A stretch of 64,000 nt of DNA from Comamonadaceae bacterium. Lineage in GTDB: Bacteria > Pseudomonadota > Gammaproteobacteria > Burkholderiales > Burkholderiaceae_C. A program made the position numbers and the translations under genes. Below the pieces are notes generated by a model. It was not told the origin of the DNA. It ran no database searches and saw only the letters and a program-made list of their open reading frames with translations. The stretch is from contig JAIYAR010000017.1 in assembly GCA_027488985.1 (NCBI GenBank), positions 53,281 to 117,280 of the forward strand. Direction: 5' to 3'. This document shows, piece after piece, positions 23,554 to 33,059 of the stretch (positions within the stretch are counted from its first letter, which is position 1; every line of letters begins with the position of its first letter).

Positions 23554-26136
23554 TCACTCGCGCGCGGCTTCCATGAAGTCCGGGACATACGGTGTTCCGC
23601 CCAGCACCTGCCGCAAGGCGTGGCGCATGGTGCGCAAGCCTGCAGATTTGGGGCAATACCCATCGGCACCGGCTTCCATGGCGGCATGGAAGTCTGCGGG
23701 GTCTTCAGACCCGGATACCACCAGAACCGGTAAGGCAGGCTGTATCTGTCTGATCTGGCGTATGGTCGGGATGCCTCCCAATGGCACCATCTCCAGGTCC
23801 ACCAAGACCGCTTTGATCCGTGGATGCGCTTCCAGGAGCTCCAGCCCGCGTGCACCGTCGCCAGCTTCCAGAATTTCAACTCCTTCTTGCAGTTGACGCA
23901 GGGCCGCTACCATGCCTTGGCGCACGATGGGGTGGTCATCAATCACAAGCAGTTGCATGCCTTGGAGTGTAGTCGCCGGAACCCAGCGCCCACCTAAACC
24001 TGGGTCCGACAGCAAGGCTTGCAGTTGGCTTGCCGGTAATGGTCGAGAGAAAAAATAGCCTTGCGCAAAGTCGCAGCCGGCTTCAATGAGTAGATCGCGC
24101 TGCTGCGCAGTTTCCACACCTTCCGCCACGACCCGCAGTCCCAACGCGTGGGCCATCACCACCATCGCTTTGCATAGTACAAATTGGGTGCCCCCGGGCT
24201 CCAGCCCCTGCACAAACGACTGGTCTATCTTGATGAAGTCGATGTCCAGTTTCTGCAGGTAGGCGAGTGAGGAGTACCCGGTTCCGAAGTCGTCGAGCGC
24301 GACCTGAATGCCTGAGTCACGCCACTCCAGCAATTGCGCAGACACTGCCTCATTGGTTTCGAGCAGTAGGCCTTCGGTAATTTCGACAACCAAGCTCATC
24401 CCCGGAAGACCCATGGCCTCCAAACGCTGGACCCACGAGGCTTCTGCAGGGCACCGGCGGCGGAATTGCACTGGCGAGCTGTTCATGCTGACCTGGAAAT
24501 GCGGATGCAAACCGGTGCGCCAGATTTGTAGTTGTTGCGTGACAGCAGTGAACACCCACTCGCCGATGTCAACGATCAAGTCGCTGGCTTCAGCGATCGG
24601 AATGAAGTCTGCCGGGCTGATCATCCCTCTTGTGGGATGCCGCCAGCGCAATAGTGCCTCCGCTTTGCGGACCTCCCCATTGCGGAGGTCGACTATCGGC
24701 TGGTAGTGCAGCTCAAACTGTTGGCCGGTCAGAGCCTCGTGCAAGTCATTGGTGATTCTGGCGCGTTGCACGGCAGCTTCATGCAGGGCCGGGGTGAAAA
24801 AACTGTAACGGTTGCGGCCGGCGCCCTTGGCCTCGTACATGGCCTGATCTGCGTTTTTGTACAGGGTTTCTACTTCGGTACCGTCCTCCGGACAGATCGT
24901 GACGCCAATGCTGGCCGATACAAAAACCCGTTCCCGGTGCAGTGCAAAAGGGCTGGAGAGGGTGACCAACAGTTTTTGGAGCAGCGGCTCCAGATGCTCG
25001 CCGGTCTCCAGCTCTGTAATCAGAAGAGTGAACTCGTCGCCACCCATTCGCGCAACGGTGTCGTGTTCTCTGACACATGCGCGCAGTCGGCTTGCCGCCT
25101 CTACGAGGAGCAAGTCTCCCGCATCGTGCCCCATCGTGTCATTCACTTCCTTGAAATGGTCAAGGTCAATAAACAAGACGGCCATTTTTTTGCCATCACG
25201 CCGGTTGCGTTTGATTTCCTGCTCGATGCGGTCGCGCAGCATGCGCCGGTTGGGCAGGCCGGTGAGCGGGTCGAAATACGCTTGCTGGCGGACAAGCGCC
25301 TCGGCTTGTTTGCTGGACGTGATGTCGGTGTGCGTACCCACCATACGCAGGGGCTTGCCTGTCGCATCCCGGCTCACCACCATGCCACGGGTCAATATCC
25401 ATTTCCAGGTACCGTCTTTGCAGCGCACCCGGTGTTCGTTGCGGTAGGTCGGTGTGATCCCGTCGAAATGGGACTGCCGGTCATTGAGCATCTGCGCGAG
25501 ATCGTCCGGGTGGGTGCGGCTGTCCAGCGCATCAGGGTTCTGCTGGAGCTCTTCTTCGGTAAACCCGTACATTTCCAGCAGACGCTTGGAAAAAAACTCT
25601 CTGCCTTCCTGGACATGCCAGTCCCAGATTCCGTCTCCGGTGCTCTCCATGGCGAGCTTCCAGCGCTCTTCACTCTGTTGGAGCAGCGTCTCCGCTTGCT
25701 TTCGCTCTTCAATGTCGACGTGGGTGCCGATCATCCGCAAGGGTTTGCCCGCGTTGTCTCTGCGCACCACCATGCCACTGGTCAGAATCCACTTCCAACT
25801 GCCATCTTTGCAGAGTAGCCGCAATTCGGTGGAATAGATCTCGGTCTTGCCTTCAAGGTACAGGTTGAATGAGCGCTCCACTCGCTCTCGGTCTTCCGGG
25901 TGAATGCGCTGCACAAAACTGCGGTTGTGTGCCTCAATCTCACCGTAGCTGTAACCCAGCATCTCCTGCCACCGGTGGGAGTGGAACTGCTCACCGGTTT
26001 GCATGTTCCAGTCCCATGCGCCGGCTCCGGAGCCTTCCAAAGCAAGTTTCCACAGACTTGCGTCGTTCTCATCGAAACGAGTTTCGCCACCGGTTGGGGG
26101 CTTGGCGTCATGGATGAAGGGTTTTGGAGGAGTCAC
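23554..26136 (-). CDS. PAS-PAS-GGDEF-EAL protein with C-terminal NarL-type receiver
   Basis: An 860-residue soluble c-di-GMP enzyme. Two PAS/PAC units (about 25-145 and 150-275), GGDEF domain with intact RMGGDEF and inhibitory-site REHD five residues before it, EAL domain with KAEALLRW, NSS-type Asn, DDFGTGYSS and EGVET, so both cyclase and phosphodiesterase residues are present. The last about 130 residues form a receiver (LLVIDDHPIVRQGM, phospho-Asp in AVLVDLEM, Lys in YCPKSAG) that resembles LuxR/NarL regulators but has no DNA-binding helix-turn-helix. The gene is joined to a hybrid kinase gene, which suggests phosphorylation-controlled c-di-GMP turnover. Confidence 0.9.
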   Translation of the reverse strand: MTPPKPFIHDAKPPTGGETRFDENDASLWKLALEGSGAGAWDWNMQTGEQFHSHRWQEMLGYSYGEIEAHNRSFVQRIHPEDRERVERSFNLYLEGKTEIYSTELRLLCKDGSWKWILTSGMVVRRDNAGKPLRMIGTHVDIEERKQAETLLQQSEERWKLAMESTGDGIWDWHVQEGREFFSKRLLEMYGFTEEELQQNPDALDSRTHPDDLAQMLNDRQSHFDGITPTYRNEHRVRCKDGTWKWILTRGMVVSRDATGKPLRMVGTHTDITSSKQAEALVRQQAYFDPLTGLPNRRMLRDRIEQEIKRNRRDGKKMAVLFIDLDHFKEVNDTMGHDAGDLLLVEAASRLRACVREHDTVARMGGDEFTLLITELETGEHLEPLLQKLLVTLSSPFALHRERVFVSASIGVTICPEDGTEVETLYKNADQAMYEAKGAGRNRYSFFTPALHEAAVQRARITNDLHEALTGQQFELHYQPIVDLRNGEVRKAEALLRWRHPTRGMISPADFIPIAEASDLIVDIGEWVFTAVTQQLQIWRTGLHPHFQVSMNSSPVQFRRRCPAEASWVQRLEAMGLPGMSLVVEITEGLLLETNEAVSAQLLEWRDSGIQVALDDFGTGYSSLAYLQKLDIDFIKIDQSFVQGLEPGGTQFVLCKAMVVMAHALGLRVVAEGVETAQQRDLLIEAGCDFAQGYFFSRPLPASQLQALLSDPGLGGRWVPATTLQGMQLLVIDDHPIVRQGMVAALRQLQEGVEILEAGDGARGLELLEAHPRIKAVLVDLEMVPLGGIPTIRQIRQIQPALPVLVVSGSEDPADFHAAMEAGADGYCPKSAGLRTMRHALRQVLGGTPYVPDFMEAARE

Positions 26137-26318
26137 AGTCGTGGACAGAGTGATATTTTCACTTTACCCGAAGGAGCGCTCGCTGACGCAGCGTGATGTG
26201 TGAAATTTATTAGGCGCGGGCGTGCGAAAAGCCTTGGATTTGCAGGTCTCATTCGATGAATCATTGAGCACTGCAGGGGTTAAATTTATTTAATTCATTA
26301 AAAATGTAAGGATGAGCC

Positions 26319-27734
26319 ATGGCCAATGCTCGAACCCGCACCAGTACTGAAGCTCTTGCCATGCTGGGAGATCGCGTTCTCCTCAGCTATATCGTCCTCT
26401 CCGCGGTAGCGGCTGTAATTTTGGGCTTTTCCTTTGTGGACAGCGGATTGGCCATAGGCGCCACGGTAGTGCTGCTGGGAGCCGCGATCGGCGTATTTGC
26501 TGTTGCTCGTTACACCGTGTTGAGCCGCTTTGTGTTGGCATTTATTCTGGTGGCTTTCGTTGCGCTGCACATTCAGTTGGCGCGTGGCATGGAAGAGATG
26601 CACTTCGGTGTGTTCGTGTCACTCGCACTCTTTTTGACCTACCGCGATTGGCGCGTCATAGTGTTCGGAGCCGTTTTGTTCGCAGTTCACCACGTGGCCT
26701 TTGACCGACTGCAGGCGGCAGGTTTCGGCTTGTATTGCATCAGCGAGCCCGACTTCGGTCGTATCGTGATCCATGCGGTTTACGTCATCATCCAGACGAG
26801 TGTGGAGTCGGTCATGGCGATCAACATGGCGCGTGCTGCCCGTGAGGGGGACGAGTTGCGGGTGCTCGTGGCTCAAGTCAATCGTGATGCCACCATTGAC
26901 CTGAATGTCCATGACGTAAAAACCACCACCAAAGGCGGTGACATGTTGCGCGAGACCTTGGCCCGAATGGAAGTCGCGGTCGCAGCGGTGCGCAGCAACT
27001 CTGCAAGCATCGAGGTGGCTTGCTCTGAAATCGCCAGCGGCAACCAAGACTTGAGCAACCGGACAGAGCAGACGGCTGCCAATTTGCAGCGTACCTCCAG
27101 CAGCATGACCCAGCTGACCAGTGCGGTCCAACAGTCCGCAGAAAATGCGCGGGAGGCCAACCAACTGGCCATGACGGCCAGTACCACCGCCACCAAGGGT
27201 GGCGAAGTGGTGAGCCAAGTGGTCCAGACCATGCAGGGCATCAACGAAGCCAGCCGAAAGATCAGCGACATCATCAGCGTGATCGACGGCATCGCTTTTC
27301 AGACCAATATCCTTGCCTTGAATGCGGCGGTGGAGGCCGCACGTGCCGGCGAGCAAGGCCGTGGCTTTGCCGTGGTGGCAAGCGAGGTCCGCTCACTCGC
27401 TGGCCGAAGCGCAGAAGCCGCAAAGGAAATCAAGACCCTCATCAACGCCAGTGTTGAGCGCGTGGAACAAGGCAGCGCACTGGTGAACCATGCAGGGGAG
27501 ACCATGACGGAAGTCGTGACCAGCATCCGCCGTGTGACCGACATCATGAGTGAGATCAGCGCCGCCAGTACCGCTCAGGCCCAAGGCGTCAGCGAGGTCA
27601 GTGAAGCGGTCACGGAGATGGACCAGGCGACACAACAGAACGCGGCGCTGGTGGAAGAGATGGCAGCGGCAGCCGGCAGCTTGCGTAGCCAGGCCCAAGA
27701 GCTGGTACAGACGGTTTCGGTGTTTCACCAATAA
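26319..27734 (+). CDS. Methyl-accepting chemotaxis protein with multi-pass membrane sensor
   Basis: A 471-residue receptor in which the N-terminal 190 residues form about six membrane segments instead of a periplasmic sensor. Within it are conserved-looking polar positions ([36 protein letters not shown]), suggesting an intramembrane or cofactor-binding sensor. The C-terminal half is a standard signalling domain ([17 protein letters not shown]). There is no HAMP that I can recognise and no WESF tail (ends VSVFHQ). GTAAGGATGAGCC precedes the ATG. Stimulus unknown. Confidence 0.9.
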   Translation: MANARTRTSTEALAMLGDRVLLSYIVLSAVAAVILGFSFVDSGLAIGATVVLLGAAIGVFAVARYTVLSRFVLAFILVAFVALHIQLARGMEEMHFGVFVSLALFLTYRDWRVIVFGAVLFAVHHVAFDRLQAAGFGLYCISEPDFGRIVIHAVYVIIQTSVESVMAINMARAAREGDELRVLVAQVNRDATIDLNVHDVKTTTKGGDMLRETLARMEVAVAAVRSNSASIEVACSEIASGNQDLSNRTEQTAANLQRTSSSMTQLTSAVQQSAENAREANQLAMTASTTATKGGEVVSQVVQTMQGINEASRKISDIISVIDGIAFQTNILALNAAVEAARAGEQGRGFAVVASEVRSLAGRSAEAAKEIKTLINASVERVEQGSALVNHAGETMTEVVTSIRRVTDIMSEISAASTAQAQGVSEVSEAVTEMDQATQQNAALVEEMAAAAGSLRSQAQELVQTVSVFHQ

Positions 27735-27787
27735 GCGGCAACAGGCCTGATCTGCCCTTATGTCTCCCGGTCTTTTCCGGCTGAGGC

Positions 27788-28834
27788 ATGATCAGTGCGT
27801 CCATTGTTTCTGGTCGCGCTATGTCCTCTGAACTCCGTCCTGCACACCGGTTCGCCAACTCCGATCCCGGGGTGGTGATCGGTAATTTCCCGTGGTACGA
27901 GATGGTCTGGCGCTCGCTGAGAGGTGATTTCAAGCCCAAGGCTGAACCCGCAGACGGGTATGCCGGCTTTGAAAAGGCCTGGTCGGTGCCTGTTGATCAC
28001 GCGCGGCTGCTGCAGCGGCAGGATGCGCCTCGCGTGACCTGGCTGGGTCATGTGACTGTTCTGTTGCAAGTGGCCGGACTCAATGTGTTGATGGATCCGA
28101 CCCTCGCCGATTTTGCCGGCCCCATGGGCAAGTTCGGCGCACGCCGCAGAGTGCGTGCTCCCCTCAGCCCTGAGCAATTGCCGCCCATTGATCTGGTGCT
28201 TATTTCGCACAACCATTACGACCACTTGTGCCATGCCACGATCACGCGCCTGTTGGCTGCGGGCCAGACCCCTGATTTTCTGGTGCCCAAGGGCCTGAAA
28301 GCCTGGTTTGATCGCCGGGGTATTGCCAACGTGACCGAGTTGGATTGGTGGCAGTCCGTGGACATGCCCCACAAGGTCAAGCTGCACTTCACGCCATCGC
28401 AGCATTGGAGCCGGCGCACACCCTGGGATACCAATGCATCGTTGTGGGGCGGATATTGCCTGGAGTGGTCACGTCCCGGGGCTCAGCCGTGGCGCTTCCT
28501 ATTCCCCGGCGATACCGGCTACAGCAAGGACTTCAAAGACATACGCCAGCGCATAGGCGCCATGGACTTTGTGGCTTTGCCCATAGGCGCTTATCTGCCA
28601 CGTGACTTCATGAAACCCATGCATGTGAACCCGACCGATGCGGTGCAGATGCTGCTGGATCTGGATGCGCCGCTGGCAATGGGTGTGCACTGGGGCACCT
28701 TCATGCTTACTCAAGAAGCCTTTGACCAACCGCCACACGATCTGGCCGCTGCGCTGCAGGCTCAAGGGCTGGCGCAAGATCGCGTGTGGTTGTTGCGGCA
28801 TGGCGAAACCCGCGCCATACCGCTGCCTGCCTGA
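27788..28834 (+). CDS. MBL-fold metallo-hydrolase, NAPE-PLD/RomA-like
   Basis: A 348-residue metallo-beta-lactamase-fold protein. The metal motif SHNHYDHL at about residue 139, preceding TWLGHVTVLLQ and LMDPTL, and downstream ligands LFPGDTGYS and GVHWGTF fit the N-acyl-phosphatidylethanolamine phospholipase D/RomA branch. No signal peptide; probably cytoplasmic. Substrate unknown. I kept the ATG at 27788; ATG 27821 (MSSELRP) is also possible. It ends 6 bases before the convergent purT stop. Confidence 0.85.
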   Translation: MISASIVSGRAMSSELRPAHRFANSDPGVVIGNFPWYEMVWRSLRGDFKPKAEPADGYAGFEKAWSVPVDHARLLQRQDAPRVTWLGHVTVLLQVAGLNVLMDPTLADFAGPMGKFGARRRVRAPLSPEQLPPIDLVLISHNHYDHLCHATITRLLAAGQTPDFLVPKGLKAWFDRRGIANVTELDWWQSVDMPHKVKLHFTPSQHWSRRTPWDTNASLWGGYCLEWSRPGAQPWRFLFPGDTGYSKDFKDIRQRIGAMDFVALPIGAYLPRDFMKPMHVNPTDAVQMLLDLDAPLAMGVHWGTFMLTQEAFDQPPHDLAAALQAQGLAQDRVWLLRHGETRAIPLPA

Positions 28835-28840
28835 GCGGCG

Positions 28841-30058
28841 TTATGCCGCGCGGGGCTTGACCTTGGAGGCTGCCAGCTTCGCGTTGGTACGCGCCGTGTC
28901 GGTATCGGTCGCGCGGGCCAAGGCCACACCCATGCGTCGCTTGGTAAAGCTCTCGGGTTTGCCGAACAGGCGCAGGTCAGTGTTGGGCACACGCAGGGCT
29001 TCTTCCACACCATCAAACACAATGCCCTTTGCATCCACGCCACCGTAAATGACAGCGCTGGCGCCCGGGTTGCGTAAAGAAGTGTCCACCGGCAAGCCCA
29101 GTATGGCGCGTGCGTGTAGTTCAAACTCACTTTGGTGCTGTGTGCACAAAGTGACGAGACCGGTGTCATGCGGGCGTGGGCTCACTTCGCTGAACCACAC
29201 CTGGTTGCCCTTCACAAACAACTCCACACCGAACAAGCCCTGGCCACCAAGGTTGTCGGTCACCGCTTTGGACACCTCACGCGCACGCTCCAACGCGGCA
29301 GGGTGCATCGCCATGGGTTGCCAGCTTTCCACATAGTCGCCGCTGACCTGAATGTGGCCGATAGGATCGCAAAAACCGGTCACGATGTTTCCTTCCGCGC
29401 CCACAGAGCGTACGGTCAATTGGGTGATTTCGTAGTCGAAATCGATGAAGCCTTCCACGATCACTCGACCATGGCTGACGCGGCCGCCAGCCATGGCGTA
29501 GTCCCATGCTTTTTGTACGTCAGCCGGGCCGTTAATCTTGCTTTGGCCCTTGCCGGAGCTGCTCATTACCGGCTTGACGATGCAGGGGTAGCCGATGCCT
29601 GGCTTGCCATTCACACCCTCAATCGCTGCCTGGAGTTCAGCCAGCGAGTCGCAGAATTGGTAGGGGCTGGTGGGCAAGCCCAGTGTTTCCGCTGCAAGGC
29701 GGCGGATACCTTCGCGGTCCATGGTCAGGCGTGCTGCACGTGCAGTCGGAATCACGCGGACGGTGCCAGCGGCCTCCAGCTCCTCCAGCATGGGGGTGGC
29801 AATGGCTTCAATCTCGGGGACGACCAGCATCGGGCGCTCCGCTTCCACCAGCGCCTTGAGCTGGGCCGGGTCGCTCATGGTGATGGTGCGTGCATGGTGG
29901 GCGACTTGCTGGCCGGGTGCGTTGTCATAGCGGTCCACCGCAATGGATTCCACGCCCAGGCGTTGCAAGGCGATCAATACCTCTTTGCCCAGTTCTCCGC
30001 TGCCTAGCAGCATGACTTTGGTGGCGTTGGGCGACAGGGGGGTTCCAAGGGTGGTCAT
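28841..30058 (-). CDS. purT: Formate-dependent phosphoribosylglycinamide formyltransferase
   Basis: A 405-residue ATP-grasp enzyme that converts GAR, formate and ATP to formyl-GAR in purine synthesis. Evidence: GSGELGKEV near residue 16, [18 protein letters not shown]-grasp loop SSSGKGQS near 163, and the metal/ATP segment [14 protein letters not shown] near 280. Length matches E. coli PurT. It is monocistronic here. The formate used could come from purU (48759-49607) and from formaldehyde oxidation by the fghA route, both in this window. Confidence 0.97.
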   Translation of the reverse strand: MTTLGTPLSPNATKVMLLGSGELGKEVLIALQRLGVESIAVDRYDNAPGQQVAHHARTITMSDPAQLKALVEAERPMLVVPEIEAIATPMLEELEAAGTVRVIPTARAARLTMDREGIRRLAAETLGLPTSPYQFCDSLAELQAAIEGVNGKPGIGYPCIVKPVMSSSGKGQSKINGPADVQKAWDYAMAGGRVSHGRVIVEGFIDFDYEITQLTVRSVGAEGNIVTGFCDPIGHIQVSGDYVESWQPMAMHPAALERAREVSKAVTDNLGGQGLFGVELFVKGNQVWFSEVSPRPHDTGLVTLCTQHQSEFELHARAILGLPVDTSLRNPGASAVIYGGVDAKGIVFDGVEEALRVPNTDLRLFGKPESFTKRRMGVALARATDTDTARTNAKLAASKVKPRAA

Positions 30059-30115
30059 AACGGAATGGTGAAAAAAATGAAAACAAATCAGGTTCTATGG
30101 TGATCAGCGACCCGG

Positions 30116-31030
30116 CTATTTGCGCATTAAGGTGCTCTTTCCGAACAGCGACTCGATCAAGTCGACCGCTACTTCCGCTGTGCGATTGCGCTCATCCAGC
30201 GCGGGGTTGAGCTCAAACACATCGAGGCTGGCCATGCGGCCGGTGTCGGCAATCATCTCCATGCACAGCTGCGCTTCGCGGTAAGTGGGGCCACCGCGTA
30301 CGGTGGTACCCACGCCGGGTGCGATGTCGGGGTCCAGAAAGTCCACGTCAAAGCTCACATGCAAATGGGTGTTGCTGTCGATAAGCGCCAAGGCCAATTC
30401 CATGGCGGAGCGCATACCCATTTCGTCGATGTAACGCATGTCAAAGACCTCAAGGTCCTGCTCATGCACAAAGCGCTTTTCGCCCTCGTCCACACTTCGG
30501 ATGCCGATCTGGCGCACCCACTTGGGGCTGATGGCCGGCACCTGCCCGCCAATCTCGACCAGCTCCTGCGGTCCGAAGCCACAGAGGCAGGCCACCGGCA
30601 TGCCGTGGATGTTGCCGCTGGGGGTGAGTGTGTTGGTGTTGAAGTCGGCATGGGCGTCCAGCCACAGCACCCGCAGTTTTTTGCCGGTATCGCGGCAGTG
30701 GCGTGCCACTGCGCTGATGGACCCTATGCCCAGGCAGTGGTCCCCACCCAGCACGATGGGCAGGCGGCCGTCCTGCAGCTCGGCGTACACCGCTTCATGC
30801 AGGCTGCGGTTCCAGGCAGTCACTTCGGGCAGGTGGCGGTAGCCGTTAACCGGAGGTTGCCACGGGTTACTCGGGCCGCTCAGGTTCCCCTTGTCCAACA
30901 CTTCCAGGCCATGGCTTTGCAGCACGCTGGTGATGTTGGCCACGCGCAGGGCTTCCGGGCCCATGCTGGCGCCGCGGCTGCCCGCGCCGATGTCCGTAGG
31001 GGCGCCTATCAGGCTGATCTTGTGGTTCAT
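30116..31030 (-). CDS. rocF: Arginase (ureohydrolase family)
   Basis: A 304-residue binuclear-manganese ureohydrolase. Ligand motifs are GGDHCLGIGS near 97, DAHADFNT near 122 and SFDVDFLDPDIAPGVGT near 225. IGAPTDIGAGSRGASMGPEALR at the start is arginase-like rather than agmatinase-like. It hydrolyses arginine to ornithine and urea. The ATG at 31030 overlaps the asparaginase stop (ATGA), so translation is coupled. Formiminoglutamase or guanidinobutyrase activity is less likely but not excluded. Confidence 0.92.
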   Translation of the reverse strand: MNHKISLIGAPTDIGAGSRGASMGPEALRVANITSVLQSHGLEVLDKGNLSGPSNPWQPPVNGYRHLPEVTAWNRSLHEAVYAELQDGRLPIVLGGDHCLGIGSISAVARHCRDTGKKLRVLWLDAHADFNTNTLTPSGNIHGMPVACLCGFGPQELVEIGGQVPAISPKWVRQIGIRSVDEGEKRFVHEQDLEVFDMRYIDEMGMRSAMELALALIDSNTHLHVSFDVDFLDPDIAPGVGTTVRGGPTYREAQLCMEMIADTGRMASLDVFELNPALDERNRTAEVAVDLIESLFGKSTLMRK

Positions 31031-32034
31031 GGTGTTTGCAACTGAAATACAGGAAGACGTTCGCCCACCAGCAGGCCGCGTGCGTTGCGGATTTCGGCGG
31101 CTCGCCAGGGCTTTAGGGCGGCGCGTTGCGCATCGTCCAGCCAACCCAGTTGGTCCAGCACCTCGACGCTGGCGGCAAACAGGGCGGGTTTGTTACCGTC
31201 AATGATCTTGAGGGCAAAAGCCTCGCCACGGCTTTTGCTGCCGACCACCTGCACCCCGTCGGCGCCGACTTTGCTGACCCAGTCGCCCCGGCCCACGCGC
31301 ATAAAGTCCAGGTCGTTGCGGCCGGTACCGCTCACCATCTCAGGGTAGGCGGTCATGGCTTCGCTCAGCAGGCCAAAGCTGGCACCAAACTCAGGGTCTT
31401 GTGCGCCACTGGCCAGACGTGCATAACCGCGTGCCAGCTTGGAGAGGGGCATGGCGAAATTGGGTGCGGAGCAGCCGTCGATGCCGCGTGGCATGTCTTG
31501 TACATCCATTCCCACAGCGCGCGCCACATCGCGGGCGATGGCCTGCTGCAAAGGGTGGTCCGGTGCGGTGTAGTCGTCCAGCGGCAGGCCGTGCTGCTCG
31601 CAATACGCCACAAAACCCGCATGCTTGCCGCTGCAGTTGTTGTGGGCCTCGGTGTAAGTGGCGCCTTCGGGGGCGCCCTTGTCAAAATAGCTGAACAGCA
31701 GCGGCACATGGCAGCCGCATCGCAAGGTTTTGTAGCTGTGCCCGGCCTTGGTCAACATGCTGTTGGCGGCATCCACGTGCATGGCTTCGCCGTTATGGCT
31801 GGCGCAGAGCAGCGCGTTCTCGGCTTGGTTGAAGCCGAACTGTGCAGGCCCGCCGGCTTCGACAAAAGGCAAAGCTTGCAAGGCCTTGAGCGTGGAACGG
31901 GTGAAGGTCACCAGATGCGGGTCGCCGGCAAAAGCTTTGAGCCTGCCGGTACGGTCGGTCACGGCGACTGCGCCGAAGTGCAAACATTCGGGCGTGCCGC
32001 CACGGGTGAGTTGGATCAGGGGTGTGAGGTTCAA
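31027..32034 (-). CDS. L-asparaginase, PF06089 family (rhizobial AnsA type)
   Basis: A 335-residue protein of the class 3 asparaginase family represented by the Rhizobium etli enzyme. A Ser-x-x-Lys pair lies in TRSTLKALQ near residue 47, a second Ser in LCASHNGEA, and the zinc-site motif CSGK (in NNCSGKHAG) with a later Cys in GIDGCSAP fits that family. It is unrelated to the usual bacterial AnsB fold. It forms an operon with arginase, so the pair releases nitrogen from asparagine and arginine. Cytoplasmic: no signal peptide. Confidence 0.88.
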   Translation of the reverse strand: MNLTPLIQLTRGGTPECLHFGAVAVTDRTGRLKAFAGDPHLVTFTRSTLKALQALPFVEAGGPAQFGFNQAENALLCASHNGEAMHVDAANSMLTKAGHSYKTLRCGCHVPLLFSYFDKGAPEGATYTEAHNNCSGKHAGFVAYCEQHGLPLDDYTAPDHPLQQAIARDVARAVGMDVQDMPRGIDGCSAPNFAMPLSKLARGYARLASGAQDPEFGASFGLLSEAMTAYPEMVSGTGRNDLDFMRVGRGDWVSKVGADGVQVVGSKSRGEAFALKIIDGNKPALFAASVEVLDQLGWLDDAQRAALKPWRAAEIRNARGLLVGERLPVFQLQTP

Positions 32035-32137
32035 GGGGGTGTCTCTCCTGCGCCAGAGCGTAGCCGAATTTGGGTATATCGGCGTCGCGGCTGTCTATAC
32101 TGAAACGCTATTGCCACTGCCAACATTTGCATAGCCC

Positions 32138-32992
32138 ATGCTGACACCTGAACAGAAAACCCGTTACGTACAGGACGGCTACATCATCCTGCCGGATTTC
32201 AAGTCTGCTGCCGAGATCGCCGCCTTGCGCGCACGGGCAGAGGCCATCGTCGAAGCCTTTGACCCCAATGAGAGCAAAACCATCTTCACCACCAATGACC
32301 AGGTGCGCAAGGTGGATCGCTACTTCCTGGACTCAGCGGATCGCATCAGCTGCTTTTTCGAAGAGGAGGCGTTCGGTCCCGATGGTGAGCTGCGCCAAGC
32401 CAAAGCCCTGTCGATCAACAAAATCGGCCACGCCATGCACGACCAAGACCCGGTGTTTGAGGCTTTTTCGCATGGCCCGGCACTGGCGGAGGTCGCGGCG
32501 GATGTGGGGCTCATCCGTCCCCAGGTTTGGCAGTCCATGTACATCTTCAAGCAGCCCGGTATCGGCGGTGAAGTGGGCTGGCACCAGGACGCCACCTTTT
32601 TTGACACCACGCCCATCAGCGTGACCACCTTCTGGTTCGCCCTGGAAGACGCCACCCTGTCCAACGGTTGCCTGTGGACCGAGCCCGGTGGTCACCGTGG
32701 TCCCCGCGGTGTACTGCGAGAGCGTTTTGAGCGCCATGGTGATGTGGTCACCATGAACAAGCTCGATGCCACTCCGTGGCCTGCCAGCAATGTGAATGCA
32801 ATTCCTCTCGAGGTGAAGGCAGGTGCGCTGGTGGTATTCCATGGCTTGTTGCCGCACTACAGCGCGCCCAACCGCTCTGCGGTTTCGCGCCATGCCTACA
32901 CCTTGCATGTAACGGACGCCAGCACCCACTATGCAGCTACCAACTGGCTGCAACGGAATGCAGGTCAGTCGGTACGTGGTTTCCTGCTTTAA
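32138..32992 (+). CDS. Phytanoyl-CoA dioxygenase (PhyH) family Fe(II)/2-oxoglutarate oxygenase
   Basis: A 284-residue non-haem iron oxygenase. The iron ligands appear as His-x-Asp in GWHQDATFF near residue 148 and His in HGLLPHYSAPNRS near 240, with the 2-oxoglutarate Arg in that same motif. The N-terminus (YVQDGYIILPDF) is typical of the family and the sequence resembles the PHYHD1-like branch. Substrate unknown: family members act on acyl-CoAs, ectoine, polyamines or natural products. Transcribed alone; a repeat copy fills the gap to the convergent EAL gene. Confidence 0.85.
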   Translation: MLTPEQKTRYVQDGYIILPDFKSAAEIAALRARAEAIVEAFDPNESKTIFTTNDQVRKVDRYFLDSADRISCFFEEEAFGPDGELRQAKALSINKIGHAMHDQDPVFEAFSHGPALAEVAADVGLIRPQVWQSMYIFKQPGIGGEVGWHQDATFFDTTPISVTTFWFALEDATLSNGCLWTEPGGHRGPRGVLRERFERHGDVVTMNKLDATPWPASNVNAIPLEVKAGALVVFHGLLPHYSAPNRSAVSRHAYTLHVTDASTHYAATNWLQRNAGQSVRGFLL

Positions 32993-32994
32993 TT

Positions 32995-33056
32995 TTGCTA
33001 TCTATTTCATAGCTGCTTGCGCATATTTCATGGGCGCTAGAGCCCTATTCTGGCAT
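32995..33056 (+). repeat. Dispersed GCTAT-type repeat, copy E (intergenic)
   Basis: The most complete intergenic copy: TTTTGCTATCTATTTCATAG, then CTGCTTGCGCA, TTCATGGGCGCTAGAGCCC and TTCTGGCATG. It fills the 67 bases between the stop codons of the convergent PhyH and EAL genes almost exactly. It aligns along its whole length with copy H in ycnI. Confidence 0.85.
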
Positions 33057-33059
33057 GAA

